NCBI GenBank assembly: GCA_018622675.1
Contig: CP076020.1
Span: 744,001-808,000, forward strand
DNA from: Mycoplasmatota bacterium
Lineage (GTDB): Bacteria; Bacillota_I; Bacilli_A; Izemoplasmatales; Hujiaoplasmataceae
Length of the DNA stretch: 64,000 bases
Direction: 5' to 3'
Part shown: positions 1-10,359 of the stretch, one piece after another
How the letters are laid out: each line of letters starts with the position of its first letter
How positions within the stretch are numbered: the first letter of the stretch is position 1
Notes under the pieces: generated by a model
The model's input: only the letters and a program-made list of their open reading frames with translations
Database searches by the model: none
Told to the model about the DNA's origin: nothing
Made by a program: the position numbers and the translations under genes

Positions 1-1183
1 ATTCAGTTAAAAGCTTATCTAAATCATTAAAACCTTGATTAAAATAGAAGTTGTAATTAGAGTAAATATTAATTGAATTTTCAATAAACTTCATTGGAAC
101 TGAATATGTGTATTTAATTTCTTCATTTCTGGTAAAAGCTTCAACTTTAATTTCTTTAATTCTTTTTTGGTAGGTTGAAATATTATAGTTAGTTATTTTT
201 TCGATTTTTGTATTTAAAAAATCAGCTTTTTTTTCTAAAGCTTCTGTTTGTAGTATATATTTCTCAATGAGATCATTGTTTCTTTCTTTTTCTGCTTTTA
301 TAATTAATGGATAAATTTTATCCTTTGATTCTTGCAAGTCTTTTTTTATTATATTTTGATATTTAATCTTATTATCATTGGCTATTCTGATTTGTCTTAC
401 AAGTTTTTGTATGAGTTTTTGATTGATATCTGTATAAGGTCTTTGTTTTGATTTTCTGATTTTGTATATTTCATCTTTATAATCTTGTAAAAGAGAAGAA
501 GTATCTTTGAACATGACGTTAATATCATTTCTAGTCCCTCTCATTTCTGAAAGTGATTTTATAATATTCTTATTCAAGGATATTAAATCATTTTTATCAA
601 TTTGGTTAATGTCGTTTTCTAATTGATTTATTGAATTCTTAGACTTTTCAATGGTCCACATTAATTTGTTATTAAGCTTTGCATTTAATTCATCATAATT
701 TTCTTTAAATTTATTTAGCTTTTTTTGTTCTTTCTTGATAAAGTCAGCATGTACACTCATGTCTTTATCGATTAAATCATTGTTTTCTTTTGTAAGTTTT
801 AAATATATTTCAAAAGCATCATGCTTTCTCATTTCAAATTGTTCGAGAATATCCTCATAAATTAAGTGCTCATTTTCTGCTTTCTCATCCAAAACTTTTA
901 GTTGTCTATATACATCTTCGTTAAATTCATTATTGATATTTTGATAGGTCATTCTTATGAAATTAATTTTTTCAAGATAATTTCTATGAAGTGAAGAGAA
1001 ATGATTGTATGAAATATCTTGATTTTTATGAAGTTCTTCTATTAGTTTCGTTGTTTTTTTATTATAATCATCTTTTACATTAGAAAAAGACCGTTTAAGT
1101 TCATTTAAACGATTATTTGACTGAGATTCAAAATTGGGATATTCTTTAATATATTTTAATAAAATATCGCCTGTATTTGCCAT
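1..1183 (-). CDS. Coiled-coil protein of unknown function (partial, C-terminus outside window)
   Basis: The gene runs off the left edge of the window. At least 394 codons are open, starting at the ATG complementary to 1181-1183, with a good SD (AAGGAGAG) about 5 nt upstream. I do not recognise the family. The protein is very rich in Lys, Glu, Asn, Ile and Leu, with long stretches of heptad-like Leu/Ile spacing and almost no Gly or Pro, so it should be mostly alpha-helical coiled coil. No signal peptide or membrane segment is visible in the part present, so a cytoplasmic structural or scaffold role is possible but is only inference. It is transcribed divergently from ruvB across a 121-nt gap. 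Confidence 0.75.
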   Translation of the reverse strand, partial: MANTGDILLKYIKEYPNFESQSNNRLNELKRSFSNVKDDYNKKTTKLIEELHKNQDISYNHFSSLHRNYLEKINFIRMTYQNINNEFNEDVYRQLKVLDEKAENEHLIYEDILEQFEMRKHDAFEIYLKLTKENNDLIDKDMSVHADFIKKEQKKLNKFKENYDELNAKLNNKLMWTIEKSKNSINQLENDINQIDKNDLISLNKNIIKSLSEMRGTRNDINVMFKDTSSLLQDYKDEIYKIRKSKQRPYTDINQKLIQKLVRQIRIANDNKIKYQNIIKKDLQESKDKIYPLIIKAEKERNNDLIEKYILQTEALEKKADFLNTKIEKITNYNISTYQKRIKEIKVEAFTRNEEIKYTYSVPMKFIENSINIYSNYNFYFNQGFNDLDKLLTE

Positions 1184-1283
1184 TTAACTCTCCTTATGGA
1201 CTTATATATTCTAATTATAATATAAAGATAGGTATTAATCAATAATATAGGAAAAATAGGGTGTTATTTTTACAATATATTGT

Positions 1284-1289
1284 TATAAT
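1284..1289 (+). promoter_or_regulatory. Candidate extended -10 promoter of ruvB-queA
   Basis: A perfect TATAAT is preceded by TGt (extended -10) and lies 16 nt before the ruvB start codon. No convincing -35 is visible at 16-18 nt. Confidence 0.45.
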
Positions 1290-1304
1290 ATTAGAGAGGT
1301 GTTT

Positions 1305-2309
1305 ATGGATAAAAGAATAATTACAAGTGACCTTCTTGTTGATGAAGAGATTGATGTCACATTAAGACCACAATATTTTAAAGAATATATAGGGCAAAAA
1401 GATGTTAAAGAAATGATTGAGATAGCTGTTAAAGCAGCAAAAAAAAGAAATGAATCTCTAGATCATGTTCTTCTTTATGGACCTCCCGGACTCGGTAAAA
1501 CGACATTAGCTCAAGTTATAGCAAATGAGATGGATGTAAACATGAAGTTTGTGAGCGGACCAACAGTTGAGAGAACTGGTGATTTAGCTGCGATTTTAAC
1601 ATCTCTTGAACCAGGTGATGTTTTATTTATTGATGAAATTCATCGTTTACCAAAAATAGTTGAGGAAATTTTATATTCTTCTATGGAAGATTATGTTATT
1701 GATATAGTCGTAGGTAAAGATGCCGGAGCAAAATCTATAAGAGTTGATTTATCACCTTTTACTTTAATTGGTGCAACAACACGTTTTGGTGATTTAACAG
1801 GTCCATTAAGAGATCGATTCGGAATCATTCATAAGTTAGAGTTTTATTCTGATGATGAATTGAAAAAGATTTGTAAACGTACTGCAAGTATTTATGAATG
1901 TGAATTTGAAAGTAAGGCCATTGTTGAATTAGCAAAAAGAAGTAGAGGTACTCCAAGAATAGTCAATAGACTCTTTAGACGAGTTAGAGATTTTGCGGAT
2001 ATATTAGGAGATGGATTAATTACCTTTGATATCACTAAAATGGCTCTAAATAAGCTTAAAATAGATGAATTAGGCCTTGATAATAAGGATAGAGAATATT
2101 TAATTGGCATTATTGAAAAATACAATGGAGGACCAGTAGGGTTAGATACCATTGCTACTTCTATCTCTGAAGATCCTACAACACTTGAAGATGTTTATGA
2201 GCCGTACTTAATCCAAAAAGGTTTTATAAGTAGAACACCAAGAGGTCGAGTGGTGACTGAAAAAGCCTATAGACATCTTAAGAAATCATACCAAGGAGCT
2301 TTATTTTAA
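1305..2309 (+). CDS. ruvB: Holliday junction branch migration ATPase RuvB
   Basis: RuvB is the hexameric AAA+ motor that, with RuvA, drives branch migration of Holliday junctions. The 334-residue product is the normal length. Walker A (GPPGLGKTT) is at residues 59-67, Walker B DEIH at 110-113, sensor-1 GATTR at 156-160, and the PLRDRFG arginine-finger segment near 167-173. A winged-helix C-terminus follows. A GTG at 1299 would extend the protein by two residues, but it overlaps the SD (GAGAGG, 1294-1299), so ATG 1305 is preferred. The stop overlaps the queA start (TAATG), so the two genes are translationally coupled. The usual ruvA partner is not directly upstream. The resolvase that could act with it here is RecU, encoded at about 62 kb. 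Confidence 0.97.
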   Translation: MDKRIITSDLLVDEEIDVTLRPQYFKEYIGQKDVKEMIEIAVKAAKKRNESLDHVLLYGPPGLGKTTLAQVIANEMDVNMKFVSGPTVERTGDLAAILTSLEPGDVLFIDEIHRLPKIVEEILYSSMEDYVIDIVVGKDAGAKSIRVDLSPFTLIGATTRFGDLTGPLRDRFGIIHKLEFYSDDELKKICKRTASIYECEFESKAIVELAKRSRGTPRIVNRLFRRVRDFADILGDGLITFDITKMALNKLKIDELGLDNKDREYLIGIIEKYNGGPVGLDTIATSISEDPTTLEDVYEPYLIQKGFISRTPRGRVVTEKAYRHLKKSYQGALF

Positions 2310-3334
2310 TGAAAACAGAAGATTTTAATTACCAATTACCAGAAGAATTAATTGCACAAACCCCGCTTGAAAAAAGAAGTGAATCAAAGTTGTTGGTGGT
2401 CAATAGAAGTAATACAGAATTAAAACATGACCGATTTTCACATATCATTGATTATTTGAAAAAAGATGATGTTTTAGTTTTAAATGATACAAGAGTTTTA
2501 CCCGCAAGATTACATGGAGTAAAAACCGAAACCAATGCTCATATTGAAGTTTTGTTACTTAATCAATATGGAAATCACTTATGGGAAGCATTAGTTAAAC
2601 CTGCAAGGCGTATAAAAAAAGGGACAATCATTAGTTTTGGAAATGGTGAACTTAAGGTGAAGTGTACTGAAGTCTTAGATGAAGGCATTAGACATTTTCA
2701 ATTAATATATGATGGCGATTTACAAGATATTTTAGATGAGCTTGGTGAAATGCCATTACCACCATATATTCACGAGAAACTTGAAGATCAAGAGCGTTAT
2801 CAAACCGTATATTCAAAGGTTGTTGGTTCTGCTGCAGCACCAACAGCGGGCTTGCATTTTACTAAAGAATTATTGAATGATATTAAAGCAATGGGTATTC
2901 ATATAGAGTATTTGACTTTACATGTTGGTTTAGGAACTTTTAGACCAGTAAATGTGGATGATGTTAAAAATCATAAAATGCACAGTGAGTTTTATCAACT
3001 TTCAAAAGAAACAGCCTTGAAATTAAATCAGGCAAAAAAAAGAAATAGTAAAATCATTGCTGTAGGAACAACATCTGTGAGAACACTTGAGACAGTTTAT
3101 AAAAAATATCATACTTTTAAAGAAGATTCAGGCTTTACAGATATATTTATTTATCCTGGTTTTCAATACCAAGCAATAGATGCTCTAATCACAAACTTTC
3201 ATCTGCCTAAATCAACATTAATGATGCTAGTATCTGCTTTTGCTTCAAAAGAAATAATTTTTAATGCTTATGAAGAAGCGATTAAACATCGCTACCGATT
3301 CTTTTCTTTTGGAGATTCAATGCTTATAAAATAA
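2309..3334 (+). CDS. queA: S-adenosylmethionine:tRNA ribosyltransferase-isomerase QueA
   Basis: QueA transfers and isomerises the ribosyl group of SAM onto preQ1-modified tRNA, giving epoxyqueuosine at position 34 of GUN-anticodon tRNAs. The 341-residue length is normal. Family motifs include [10 protein letters not shown] (residues 59-68) and [13 protein letters not shown] (173-185). The start overlaps the ruvB stop by one base (TAATG); AAGGAG lies 10 nt upstream inside ruvB. An intrinsic terminator follows, shared with the convergent precursor transporter. With the transporter and tgt nearby, this forms a queuosine salvage set that starts from imported preQ0/preQ1 or queuine. No de novo genes (queC/D/E/F) are in the window. 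Confidence 0.97.
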   Translation: MKTEDFNYQLPEELIAQTPLEKRSESKLLVVNRSNTELKHDRFSHIIDYLKKDDVLVLNDTRVLPARLHGVKTETNAHIEVLLLNQYGNHLWEALVKPARRIKKGTIISFGNGELKVKCTEVLDEGIRHFQLIYDGDLQDILDELGEMPLPPYIHEKLEDQERYQTVYSKVVGSAAAPTAGLHFTKELLNDIKAMGIHIEYLTLHVGLGTFRPVNVDDVKNHKMHSEFYQLSKETALKLNQAKKRNSKIIAVGTTSVRTLETVYKKYHTFKEDSGFTDIFIYPGFQYQAIDALITNFHLPKSTLMMLVSAFASKEIIFNAYEEAIKHRYRFFSFGDSMLIK

Positions 3335-3335
3335 A

Positions 3336-3358
3336 AAAACACCTGAAAAGGTGTTTTA
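3336..3358. terminator. Bidirectional intrinsic terminator between queA and the precursor transporter
   Basis: The stem AACACCT / AGGTGTT has a short GAAA-type loop, an A-run on one side and a T-rich tract on the other. It lies between two convergent genes and overlaps the stop codon of the minus-strand gene. Confidence 0.8.
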
Positions 3359-4036
3359 GTTTTCTATTGGGTTAATTTTTTTTGCAATATAGATAACCGG
3401 TGTATCAAGTAAAGCAACAATTAATTTGACAATATATGTTGATATAACAAGGTTAAATAGAATAGGTGTTGTAAATGTAGCAGCAAATGCTATAGGAACA
3501 AAAATGATTGTGTCTATAAATTGCGAAATCAGCGTTGAACCATTATTTCTTAACCATAAGTATTTATTGTTAGGTAATTTTTCTTTGATTTTAGCGAAAA
3601 CATATACATCAATAAGTTGTGATACTAGAAAAGCACTCATGCTAGCTAGAAATACAATGGGTAAAAAGCCAAAAACTTCTTTTAGATATGGCATGGCCCA
3701 ATCTTCAGGGTGGGGCGTAAACCTAATAGCTATTTGCATGATAATTACTGTGACAAACATCACTGAGAAACCAATAAAAACAGCTTTTTTTGCTTCTTTT
3801 TTTCCGTATATTTCATTAAGAACATCTGTACCTAAAAATATAGTTCCATAAAGAATATTACCTAAATTAGCTTCAATAGAAAATAAATCAACAAGAGCTA
3901 AAACTTGTATATTTGCTAGTATAGTTGCTAATACAATCCATAAATATATTCCCATTCTCCCAAAAAATTTATAACTTAGTAAAAAGAATGTGAAATTAAC
4001 TAATGCAAAAATAATCCAAATAATTTCGTTTGGCAT
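3356..4036 (-). CDS. yhhQ: Queuosine precursor transporter (YhhQ/COG1738, VUT family)
   Basis: This is a 226-residue multi-pass membrane protein with about six hydrophobic segments. It has the family signatures LGTDVLNEIYGKKEAKKAV (about residues 68-86), a Q-L-x-D-V-Y helix, and the late R-N-x-G-S-T-x-I-S-Q-x-x-D-T segment. Members import preQ0/preQ1 or queuine. The start is the ATG complementary to 4034-4036, with AGGAGG closely upstream. The leader carries a preQ1-I-like aptamer whose A-rich tail runs into that SD, so translation is probably shut down when preQ1 is plentiful. The gene faces queA and is flanked by tgt, which supports the substrate assignment. Confidence 0.9.
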   Translation of the reverse strand: MPNEIIWIIFALVNFTFFLLSYKFFGRMGIYLWIVLATILANIQVLALVDLFSIEANLGNILYGTIFLGTDVLNEIYGKKEAKKAVFIGFSVMFVTVIIMQIAIRFTPHPEDWAMPYLKEVFGFLPIVFLASMSAFLVSQLIDVYVFAKIKEKLPNNKYLWLRNNGSTLISQFIDTIIFVPIAFAATFTTPILFNLVISTYIVKLIVALLDTPVIYIAKKINPIEN

Positions 4037-4040
4037 ATGT

Positions 4041-4080
4041 TTCCTCCTAGTTTTTTTTCGCAGGATTTTTCGAACTGCGT
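4041..4080 (-). ncRNA. Candidate preQ1-I riboswitch controlling the precursor transporter
   Basis: Read on the minus strand, a 5-bp stem CGCAG/CTGCG (arms at 4075-4079 and 4059-4063) encloses an 11-nt loop that ends in C just before the 3' arm. It is followed by eight A residues and CTAGGAGG. This matches the compact preQ1-I architecture: one hairpin plus an A-rich tail that folds back as a pseudoknot, with the SD included in the tail. A queuosine-precursor transporter downstream is a known target class. The loop does not match the commonest type 1 loop exactly, so this is a candidate rather than certain. Confidence 0.65.
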
Positions 4081-4093
4081 TTTACGATATTTA

Positions 4094-4121
4094 ATTATAA
4101 CAAATATCAGTAAAATAACAA
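4094..4121 (-). promoter_or_regulatory. Promoter of the queuosine precursor transporter
   Basis: On the minus strand TTGTTA (4116-4121) and TATAAT (4094-4099) are separated by 16 nt. Transcription would begin just upstream of the aptamer. Confidence 0.6.
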
Positions 4122-4128
4122 GAATTGT

Positions 4129-4157
4129 TTGCCAAAACGATGAAAATTTAGTAGAAT
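4129..4157 (+). promoter_or_regulatory. Promoter of pduL-tgt
   Basis: TTGCCA (4129-4134) and TAGAAT (4152-4157) with a 17-nt spacer, directly upstream of the SD of pduL. It lies next to the divergent transporter promoter. Confidence 0.5.
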
Positions 4158-4181
4158 AGTATTGATTGTGAGGAGGATATT

Positions 4182-5869
<1,688 letters not shown>

Positions 5870-5943
5870 GTATAATATTAAATAATATGTTTATTAACCG
5901 AATTTTTTGTGATAATATGGAATTAGTATTTTGGAGGTAACTC

Positions 5944-7104
5944 ATGTTTAATATGGATGATAAATTTAATCAAAAACCGAATATTAAAGTTATTGGTGTT
6001 GGTGGTGGCGGCGGATCTGCCGTTAATCGTATGATAGAGAATGAAGTACAAGGGGTAGAATTTGTTGCGATGAATACTGATGCACAGGTTCTAAAACTAT
6101 CTAAAGCAGATATTAGACTTCAATTAGGAAAAAATCTTACTAGAGGATTAGGTGCTGGAGCTAACCCTGATGTTGGTAGACAAGCAGCTGAAGAATCTGA
6201 AGATGAAATCAGAGAGTTTTTAGCTGAAACAGATATGGTTTTTATCACTGCAGGCATGGGTGGTGGAACTGGAACAGGAGCTGCACCCGTTGTTGCTAGA
6301 ATTGCTAGAGAAATGGGATGCTTAACCATTGGTATAGTAACAAAACCTTTTGGTTTTGAAGGCAAACGCAGAATGACTGTTGCATTAGAAGGTTTAGAAG
6401 CACTTAAACCTTATGTTGATACACTTATCGTGATACCTAATGATAAACTTTTCTATGTTGTTGATAGAAACACTTCATACTTAGATGCTTTTAGAGAAGC
6501 TGATAAGGTTTTAAGACAAGGTGTTCAAGGTATTACTGAAATTATTGCTATACCTGGAGTTGTAAATGTTGACTTTGCAGATGTGAAAACTGTGATGAAG
6601 GATAAAGGAACAGCTTTAATGGGTATTGGCGTTGCAGAAGGACCAAATAGAGCAGTAGAGGCAGCGCGTGAAGCCATAAGATCGCCTTTATTAGAAACAT
6701 CTATTAATGGCGCTACTGATGCTATTGTTAATATTACATCTAACTTTCAAGCTTCATTGTATGAAATGAATGAAGTTGTTGAAGAAATTCATAAAAGCTC
6801 AACTACTGAAATTAATGTCATTTATGGTTCAGCAATTAACTCTGATTTAGGTGATGAATTAGTTGTTACTGTTATTGCAACTGGTTTTAGCGATGATCCT
6901 ATTTTTAATAAAGATAATAAAATAGAAAAGAAAGAAGAAAAAGTCGAAGAAGTTGCAGAAGAAACATTTGAGACACCAAAGAAAAGAAGAAAAAGAGCTA
7001 AAAAACAAAAGAAGCAAGTAATTGAAAAAACAAAAGATAAAAAAGATAATGAAGATGATGAAATTAATGTTCCATCTTGGCTTAAAAATTCTTTTAAAGA
7101 TTAA
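5944..7104 (+). CDS. ftsZ: Cell division GTPase FtsZ
   Basis: FtsZ is the tubulin-like GTPase that forms the division ring. The 386-residue product has the nucleotide loop [13 protein letters not shown] near 18-30 and the tubulin signature GGGTGTG at 106-112. The catalytic T7 region NVDFADVK follows near 207-214. After the globular domain comes a charged Lys/Glu linker (about 310-372) and a conserved C-terminal peptide (INVPSWLK), the docking site for partners such as SepF or FtsA. A strong SD (GGAGG) sits 7 nt upstream. The gene stands alone, without ftsA upstream, and ends in a clear terminator. SepF, encoded at 11.9 kb, is a plausible membrane tether. Confidence 0.98.
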   Translation: MFNMDDKFNQKPNIKVIGVGGGGGSAVNRMIENEVQGVEFVAMNTDAQVLKLSKADIRLQLGKNLTRGLGAGANPDVGRQAAEESEDEIREFLAETDMVFITAGMGGGTGTGAAPVVARIAREMGCLTIGIVTKPFGFEGKRRMTVALEGLEALKPYVDTLIVIPNDKLFYVVDRNTSYLDAFREADKVLRQGVQGITEIIAIPGVVNVDFADVKTVMKDKGTALMGIGVAEGPNRAVEAAREAIRSPLLETSINGATDAIVNITSNFQASLYEMNEVVEEIHKSSTTEINVIYGSAINSDLGDELVVTVIATGFSDDPIFNKDNKIEKKEEKVEEVAEETFETPKKRRKRAKKQKKQVIEKTKDKKDNEDDEINVPSWLKNSFKD

Positions 7105-7128
7105 GACTGGTTTTCCAGTCTTTTTTTT
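7103..7128 (+). terminator. Intrinsic terminator after ftsZ
   Basis: Stem AAGACTGG/CCAGTCTT with a TTTT loop, followed by a run of T residues. Confidence 0.9.
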
Positions 7129-7157
7129 AATGTATAATGTTTGATAACCTATATTCA

Positions 7158-7186
7158 TTGTATTTTAGGTCATTTAATGATAAAAT
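7158..7186 (+). promoter_or_regulatory. Promoter of the mgtE pair
   Basis: TTGTAT and TAAAAT with a 17-nt spacer. The leader before the first mgtE start is only about 20 nt, so there is no room for an M-box riboswitch. Confidence 0.5.
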
Positions 7187-7213
7187 TTTATTAGTAGAAA
7201 GGGGTGGTTTAAT

Positions 7214-8608
7214 ATGGCTGAAATTGTTGATAATATTCAAAATAATATTATTAAAATATTAGAAGAAAACAATCATCTAAAAGATGTTTCTCTTCTATTA
7301 GATGAATATCATCATTATGAACTTGCTAAAGTTTTGATTAATCTTGATGATGATTTATTTAATAAATTATATCAAGCATTACCTTTAGTAAAGCTAACAG
7401 AAGCTATTGAAACACTATCCCCTGAAGAAGCATTTAATGTATTTGAGCGATTAAATATACAAACACTCATCCAAGTTATAGATCTCTTTGAAACTGATGA
7501 TTTAGTTGATATTATTGATTTTATTGAAGATAAAGATAAACAAGTGAGTTATTTATCATTAATTGCTAGCTCAAAACGTAAAATTATAAAGTCATATCTT
7601 CACTTTGATGATGATATGGTTGGTTCTATTATGAATAATAATTTTGTCTCAATTCATAATCAAATGACTGTTAAAAAGGCAATTAAATCAGTGGTAGACC
7701 AAGCGCCTAATGTTGAATATATTCATAATATATATGTTGTTGATGATTATAATCATTTAGTAGGAACTTTATCTTTGAAAGAACTTATCAATATGGGAAA
7801 TGAAAAAGCAGCATTAATAAAAGATTTTATGAATACAAATCTTGTATATCTATATCCAACAACTAATGTTGAAGAAGCTATTGATATGATGAAAAACTAC
7901 GATTTTCAGTTATTACCAGTCGTTAATACTGATCAAAATTTGATTGGTATTATTTCCTTTGATGATACAGTTGATGCAATGAAAGAAGAATCTAGCGCAG
8001 ATTATGCGAGTTTAGCAGGTTTAACAGATGTAGAAATTACTGCTGATGAAACAGTTTTTTCATCATTAAAAAAACGTTTGCCCTGGCTAATTATTCTTTT
8101 ATTTGTCAATTTGATTACTTCATCAATCATTTCTGGTTATGAAGAAGAGTTACAAACTTTAACTACTTTAGCTGTCTTTATGCCTTTGATATTGAATATG
8201 GCTGGTAATTCTAGTACTCAGGGATTGGGTGTGATTATTCGGCTTTTCGCGACAAACCAACTTAAAGAAAAGAATCAAATTATTAAACACCTATCAAAAG
8301 AATTGTTAACAGGTATCATAAATGGTATCATTGTTGGTATTGGTTTATTTGTTCTTGTATTATTATTTAATTATATTAGAGGAACAGGATTTCAAGATGG
8401 ATTAAATTTTGCTTTTGTAATTTCTTTATCCATTTCTTTATCTTTAGTAGTTGCTACTATGGCTGGAAGTATAGTTCCTTTATTAATCAATGCAATTAAA
8501 GTTGATCCAGCAGTTGCATCAGGACCCTTTATAACTACCATTAATGATATTATTTCCTTATTAATATATTTCGGATTGACCACAGCTTTAATTAGCGGGT
8601 TAAGTTAA
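7214..8608 (+). CDS. mgtE: Magnesium transporter MgtE (copy 1)
   Basis: MgtE is a homodimeric Mg2+ channel gated by cytoplasmic Mg2+ binding. The 464-residue product has the full layout: an N-terminal superhelical domain (about 1-125), two CBS domains (about 130-260), a linking helix, then five membrane segments from about 285. The pore signature is present as PLILNMAGNSSTQG, and the conserved DPAVASGPFITTINDI segment near the C-terminus holds the ion-selecting Asp. The start has a GGGGTGG-like SD. Only 8 nt separate its stop from a second mgtE, so the two are co-transcribed. It could transport Mg2+ or a related divalent ion. Confidence 0.93.
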   Translation: MAEIVDNIQNNIIKILEENNHLKDVSLLLDEYHHYELAKVLINLDDDLFNKLYQALPLVKLTEAIETLSPEEAFNVFERLNIQTLIQVIDLFETDDLVDIIDFIEDKDKQVSYLSLIASSKRKIIKSYLHFDDDMVGSIMNNNFVSIHNQMTVKKAIKSVVDQAPNVEYIHNIYVVDDYNHLVGTLSLKELINMGNEKAALIKDFMNTNLVYLYPTTNVEEAIDMMKNYDFQLLPVVNTDQNLIGIISFDDTVDAMKEESSADYASLAGLTDVEITADETVFSSLKKRLPWLIILLFVNLITSSIISGYEEELQTLTTLAVFMPLILNMAGNSSTQGLGVIIRLFATNQLKEKNQIIKHLSKELLTGIINGIIVGIGLFVLVLLFNYIRGTGFQDGLNFAFVISLSISLSLVVATMAGSIVPLLINAIKVDPAVASGPFITTINDIISLLIYFGLTTALISGLS

Positions 8609-8616
8609 GGAGTGAT

Positions 8617-10020
8617 ATGATGGAAGGAAATAAAATGGATTATCAAAGTGAGATAGTCACGTTAATTAGTAATAACGCTAATATTCAGGACATAAAAGAT
8701 TTATTGAATCAATATCATCCATATGATCTATCACGAGCAATATTAGAGTTAGATAATGACCTTATAAAAAATCTTTTTAATCATATTTCATATGATTTTG
8801 CTGCACAAATATTTGAATATTTGAATGAAAATGAGTTTAAAGATTTATATAAGTTATTTGATACTGATCTTTTAGCTAAAATTATTTCAGAAATGGATTT
8901 AGATTTAAGTGTGGATTTTATAAGAAACTTAAAATCAGAAAGTATAGATATTTTAAATCTAATACCTCTAAATAAGCGTGAAAGAATCATTGAAGTTTTA
9001 AAATACGCTCCAAATGAAATTGGTTCATATCTAAATGATAGTTTTTTATATATAGATATCTCATATTCAGTTAAAGAAGCAATGAAATATGTTACTAGTC
9101 ATGCACATAACTTTGATTATATTTCAATAGTTTATATAAGTTTAAATCAAAAATTAGCCGGCTATATTAAATTAAAAAACTTAATAACTGCTAGAGCAGA
9201 TGAATCTATAAAGGATATTATGGAATCCAGATTTCCAAAGGTTTATCTAGATGACGATGTTGAATATGTTGCGAAATTAATGAACGAAACTAGAGAGTCT
9301 TCCATTCCAATTATCGATGAAGATGGACATATGCTGGGCGTTGTGACCCATGATGACTTAATGGATATTGTTGCCTTAGAAGAGGAAGAAGATTATACAA
9401 AATTTGCCGGATTATCAGATTTTGAAAGCGGACTAGACTCTTCAAGTGTTTTTAAATCAGTTAGAACAAGGTTACCATGGTTAAGTATTTTATTACTATT
9501 ATCTATGTTTACGTCTATTATTTTATCGTTTTTTGATGGTCACTTATCAAATAATGGTCCCTTATTAGCTGCTAAATTAGCTGTGTTTCTCCCATTGATA
9601 TTAGATATGGCAGGAAATACAGGTACACAGAGTTTAGCTGTTACAATTAGATATTTATCAAAAAATGAAGATATAGAAAAGAAAGTTCTAAAAAGAATGA
9701 TTTTTAGAGAAATGAAGACTGGAATTTTGCAAGGTATTTTAATTGGAGTTGTCGTTTTTGCTATGATCATACTTACCAACTATACGGGAACCGGCCAATT
9801 AGTTAGATTGGATTATATTTTTGCTTTGACTACATCAGGAGCTATATTTATTGCGCTTTTGATCTCAACTACATTAGGCAGCGTCATTCCTATGATAATG
9901 AATCGTTTTCGAATTGATCCTGCTGTAGCATCTGGACCGTTTATAACAACCATATCAGATATTATTACTTTAAGTATTTATTACACCATAGGCTTAAGTA
10001 TTCTATTACCTATGTTTTAA
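8617..10020 (+). CDS. mgtE: Magnesium transporter MgtE (copy 2)
   Basis: This second MgtE-type transporter has 467 residues and the same domain order as its neighbour: N domain, CBS pair, five transmembrane helices. It keeps PLILDMAGNTGTQS in the pore and DPAVASGPFITTISDI at the end. The N domains of the two copies differ widely while the pore ends are similar, which suggests an old duplication. AAGGAG lies 5 nt before ATG 8617; a later in-frame ATG at 8635 is a less likely start. Whether the copies form separate channels or mixed dimers cannot be told from sequence. Confidence 0.92.
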   Translation: MMEGNKMDYQSEIVTLISNNANIQDIKDLLNQYHPYDLSRAILELDNDLIKNLFNHISYDFAAQIFEYLNENEFKDLYKLFDTDLLAKIISEMDLDLSVDFIRNLKSESIDILNLIPLNKRERIIEVLKYAPNEIGSYLNDSFLYIDISYSVKEAMKYVTSHAHNFDYISIVYISLNQKLAGYIKLKNLITARADESIKDIMESRFPKVYLDDDVEYVAKLMNETRESSIPIIDEDGHMLGVVTHDDLMDIVALEEEEDYTKFAGLSDFESGLDSSSVFKSVRTRLPWLSILLLLSMFTSIILSFFDGHLSNNGPLLAAKLAVFLPLILDMAGNTGTQSLAVTIRYLSKNEDIEKKVLKRMIFREMKTGILQGILIGVVVFAMIILTNYTGTGQLVRLDYIFALTTSGAIFIALLISTTLGSVIPMIMNRFRIDPAVASGPFITTISDIITLSIYYTIGLSILLPMF

Positions 10021-10034
10021 TAATTAGACAAATG

Positions 10035-10068
10035 AAAGGAGAAGCTTATTAAATAAGCTAAAAAAAAG
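10035..10068 (+). promoter_or_regulatory. Hairpin-bridged ribosome binding site of yhbY
   Basis: The SD AAAGGAG (10035-10041) lies 27 nt before the ATG at 10069. The gap contains a perfect hairpin, AGCTTAT-TAA-ATAAGCT (10043-10059). If it folds, the effective SD-to-start distance is about 10 nt. A six-codon ORF (10032-10052) overlaps the SD and has no SD of its own. The same layout occurs before thyA at 34488-34520. Confidence 0.55.
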
Positions 10069-10359
10069 ATGGAATTTAAAGGAAAACAAAAAGCAATGCT
10101 AAGAAAATTAGCAAATGATAAAGATATTATGTTTCAAATTGGGCAATCAGGTATTACCCAACAAGTGATTGATAATATTATAACTAACTTAAAAAAACAC
10201 GAGGTTGGTAGAGTGTCAATTCTTAAAAACTGCCCGGATTCGCCACAAGATATTATTGAGAAAATAGAAGAAAATGGAATTATGGTAGTTTATAAAATTG
10301 GAAGAGTTTTATTGCTTTATAAAGAAAATAAAAAGTTGAAGAATAGGATTAGACTCTAA
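10069..10359 (+). CDS. yhbY: YhbY/CRM-domain RNA-binding protein
   Basis: This 96-residue protein is a stand-alone CRM domain. It has the basic N-terminus FKGKQKAMLRKLAN and the GxxG loop (QIGQSGIT, about residues 27-34), followed by helices and a basic C-terminal strand. Family members associate with pre-50S ribosomal particles. The stop overlaps the surE start (TAATG). Its translation start is unusual, because the only good SD lies 27 nt away behind a perfect hairpin, listed separately. It is the first gene of a run that continues through surE, yggS, sepF and yggT. Confidence 0.92.
   Translation: MEFKGKQKAMLRKLANDKDIMFQIGQSGITQQVIDNIITNLKKHEVGRVSILKNCPDSPQDIIEKIEENGIMVVYKIGRVLLLYKENKKLKNRIRL

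Noticed and set aside
7131-7213. M-box (Mg2+) riboswitch before mgtE
   Set aside because: The leader between the promoter and the start codon is far too short and none of the M-box conserved segments are present.
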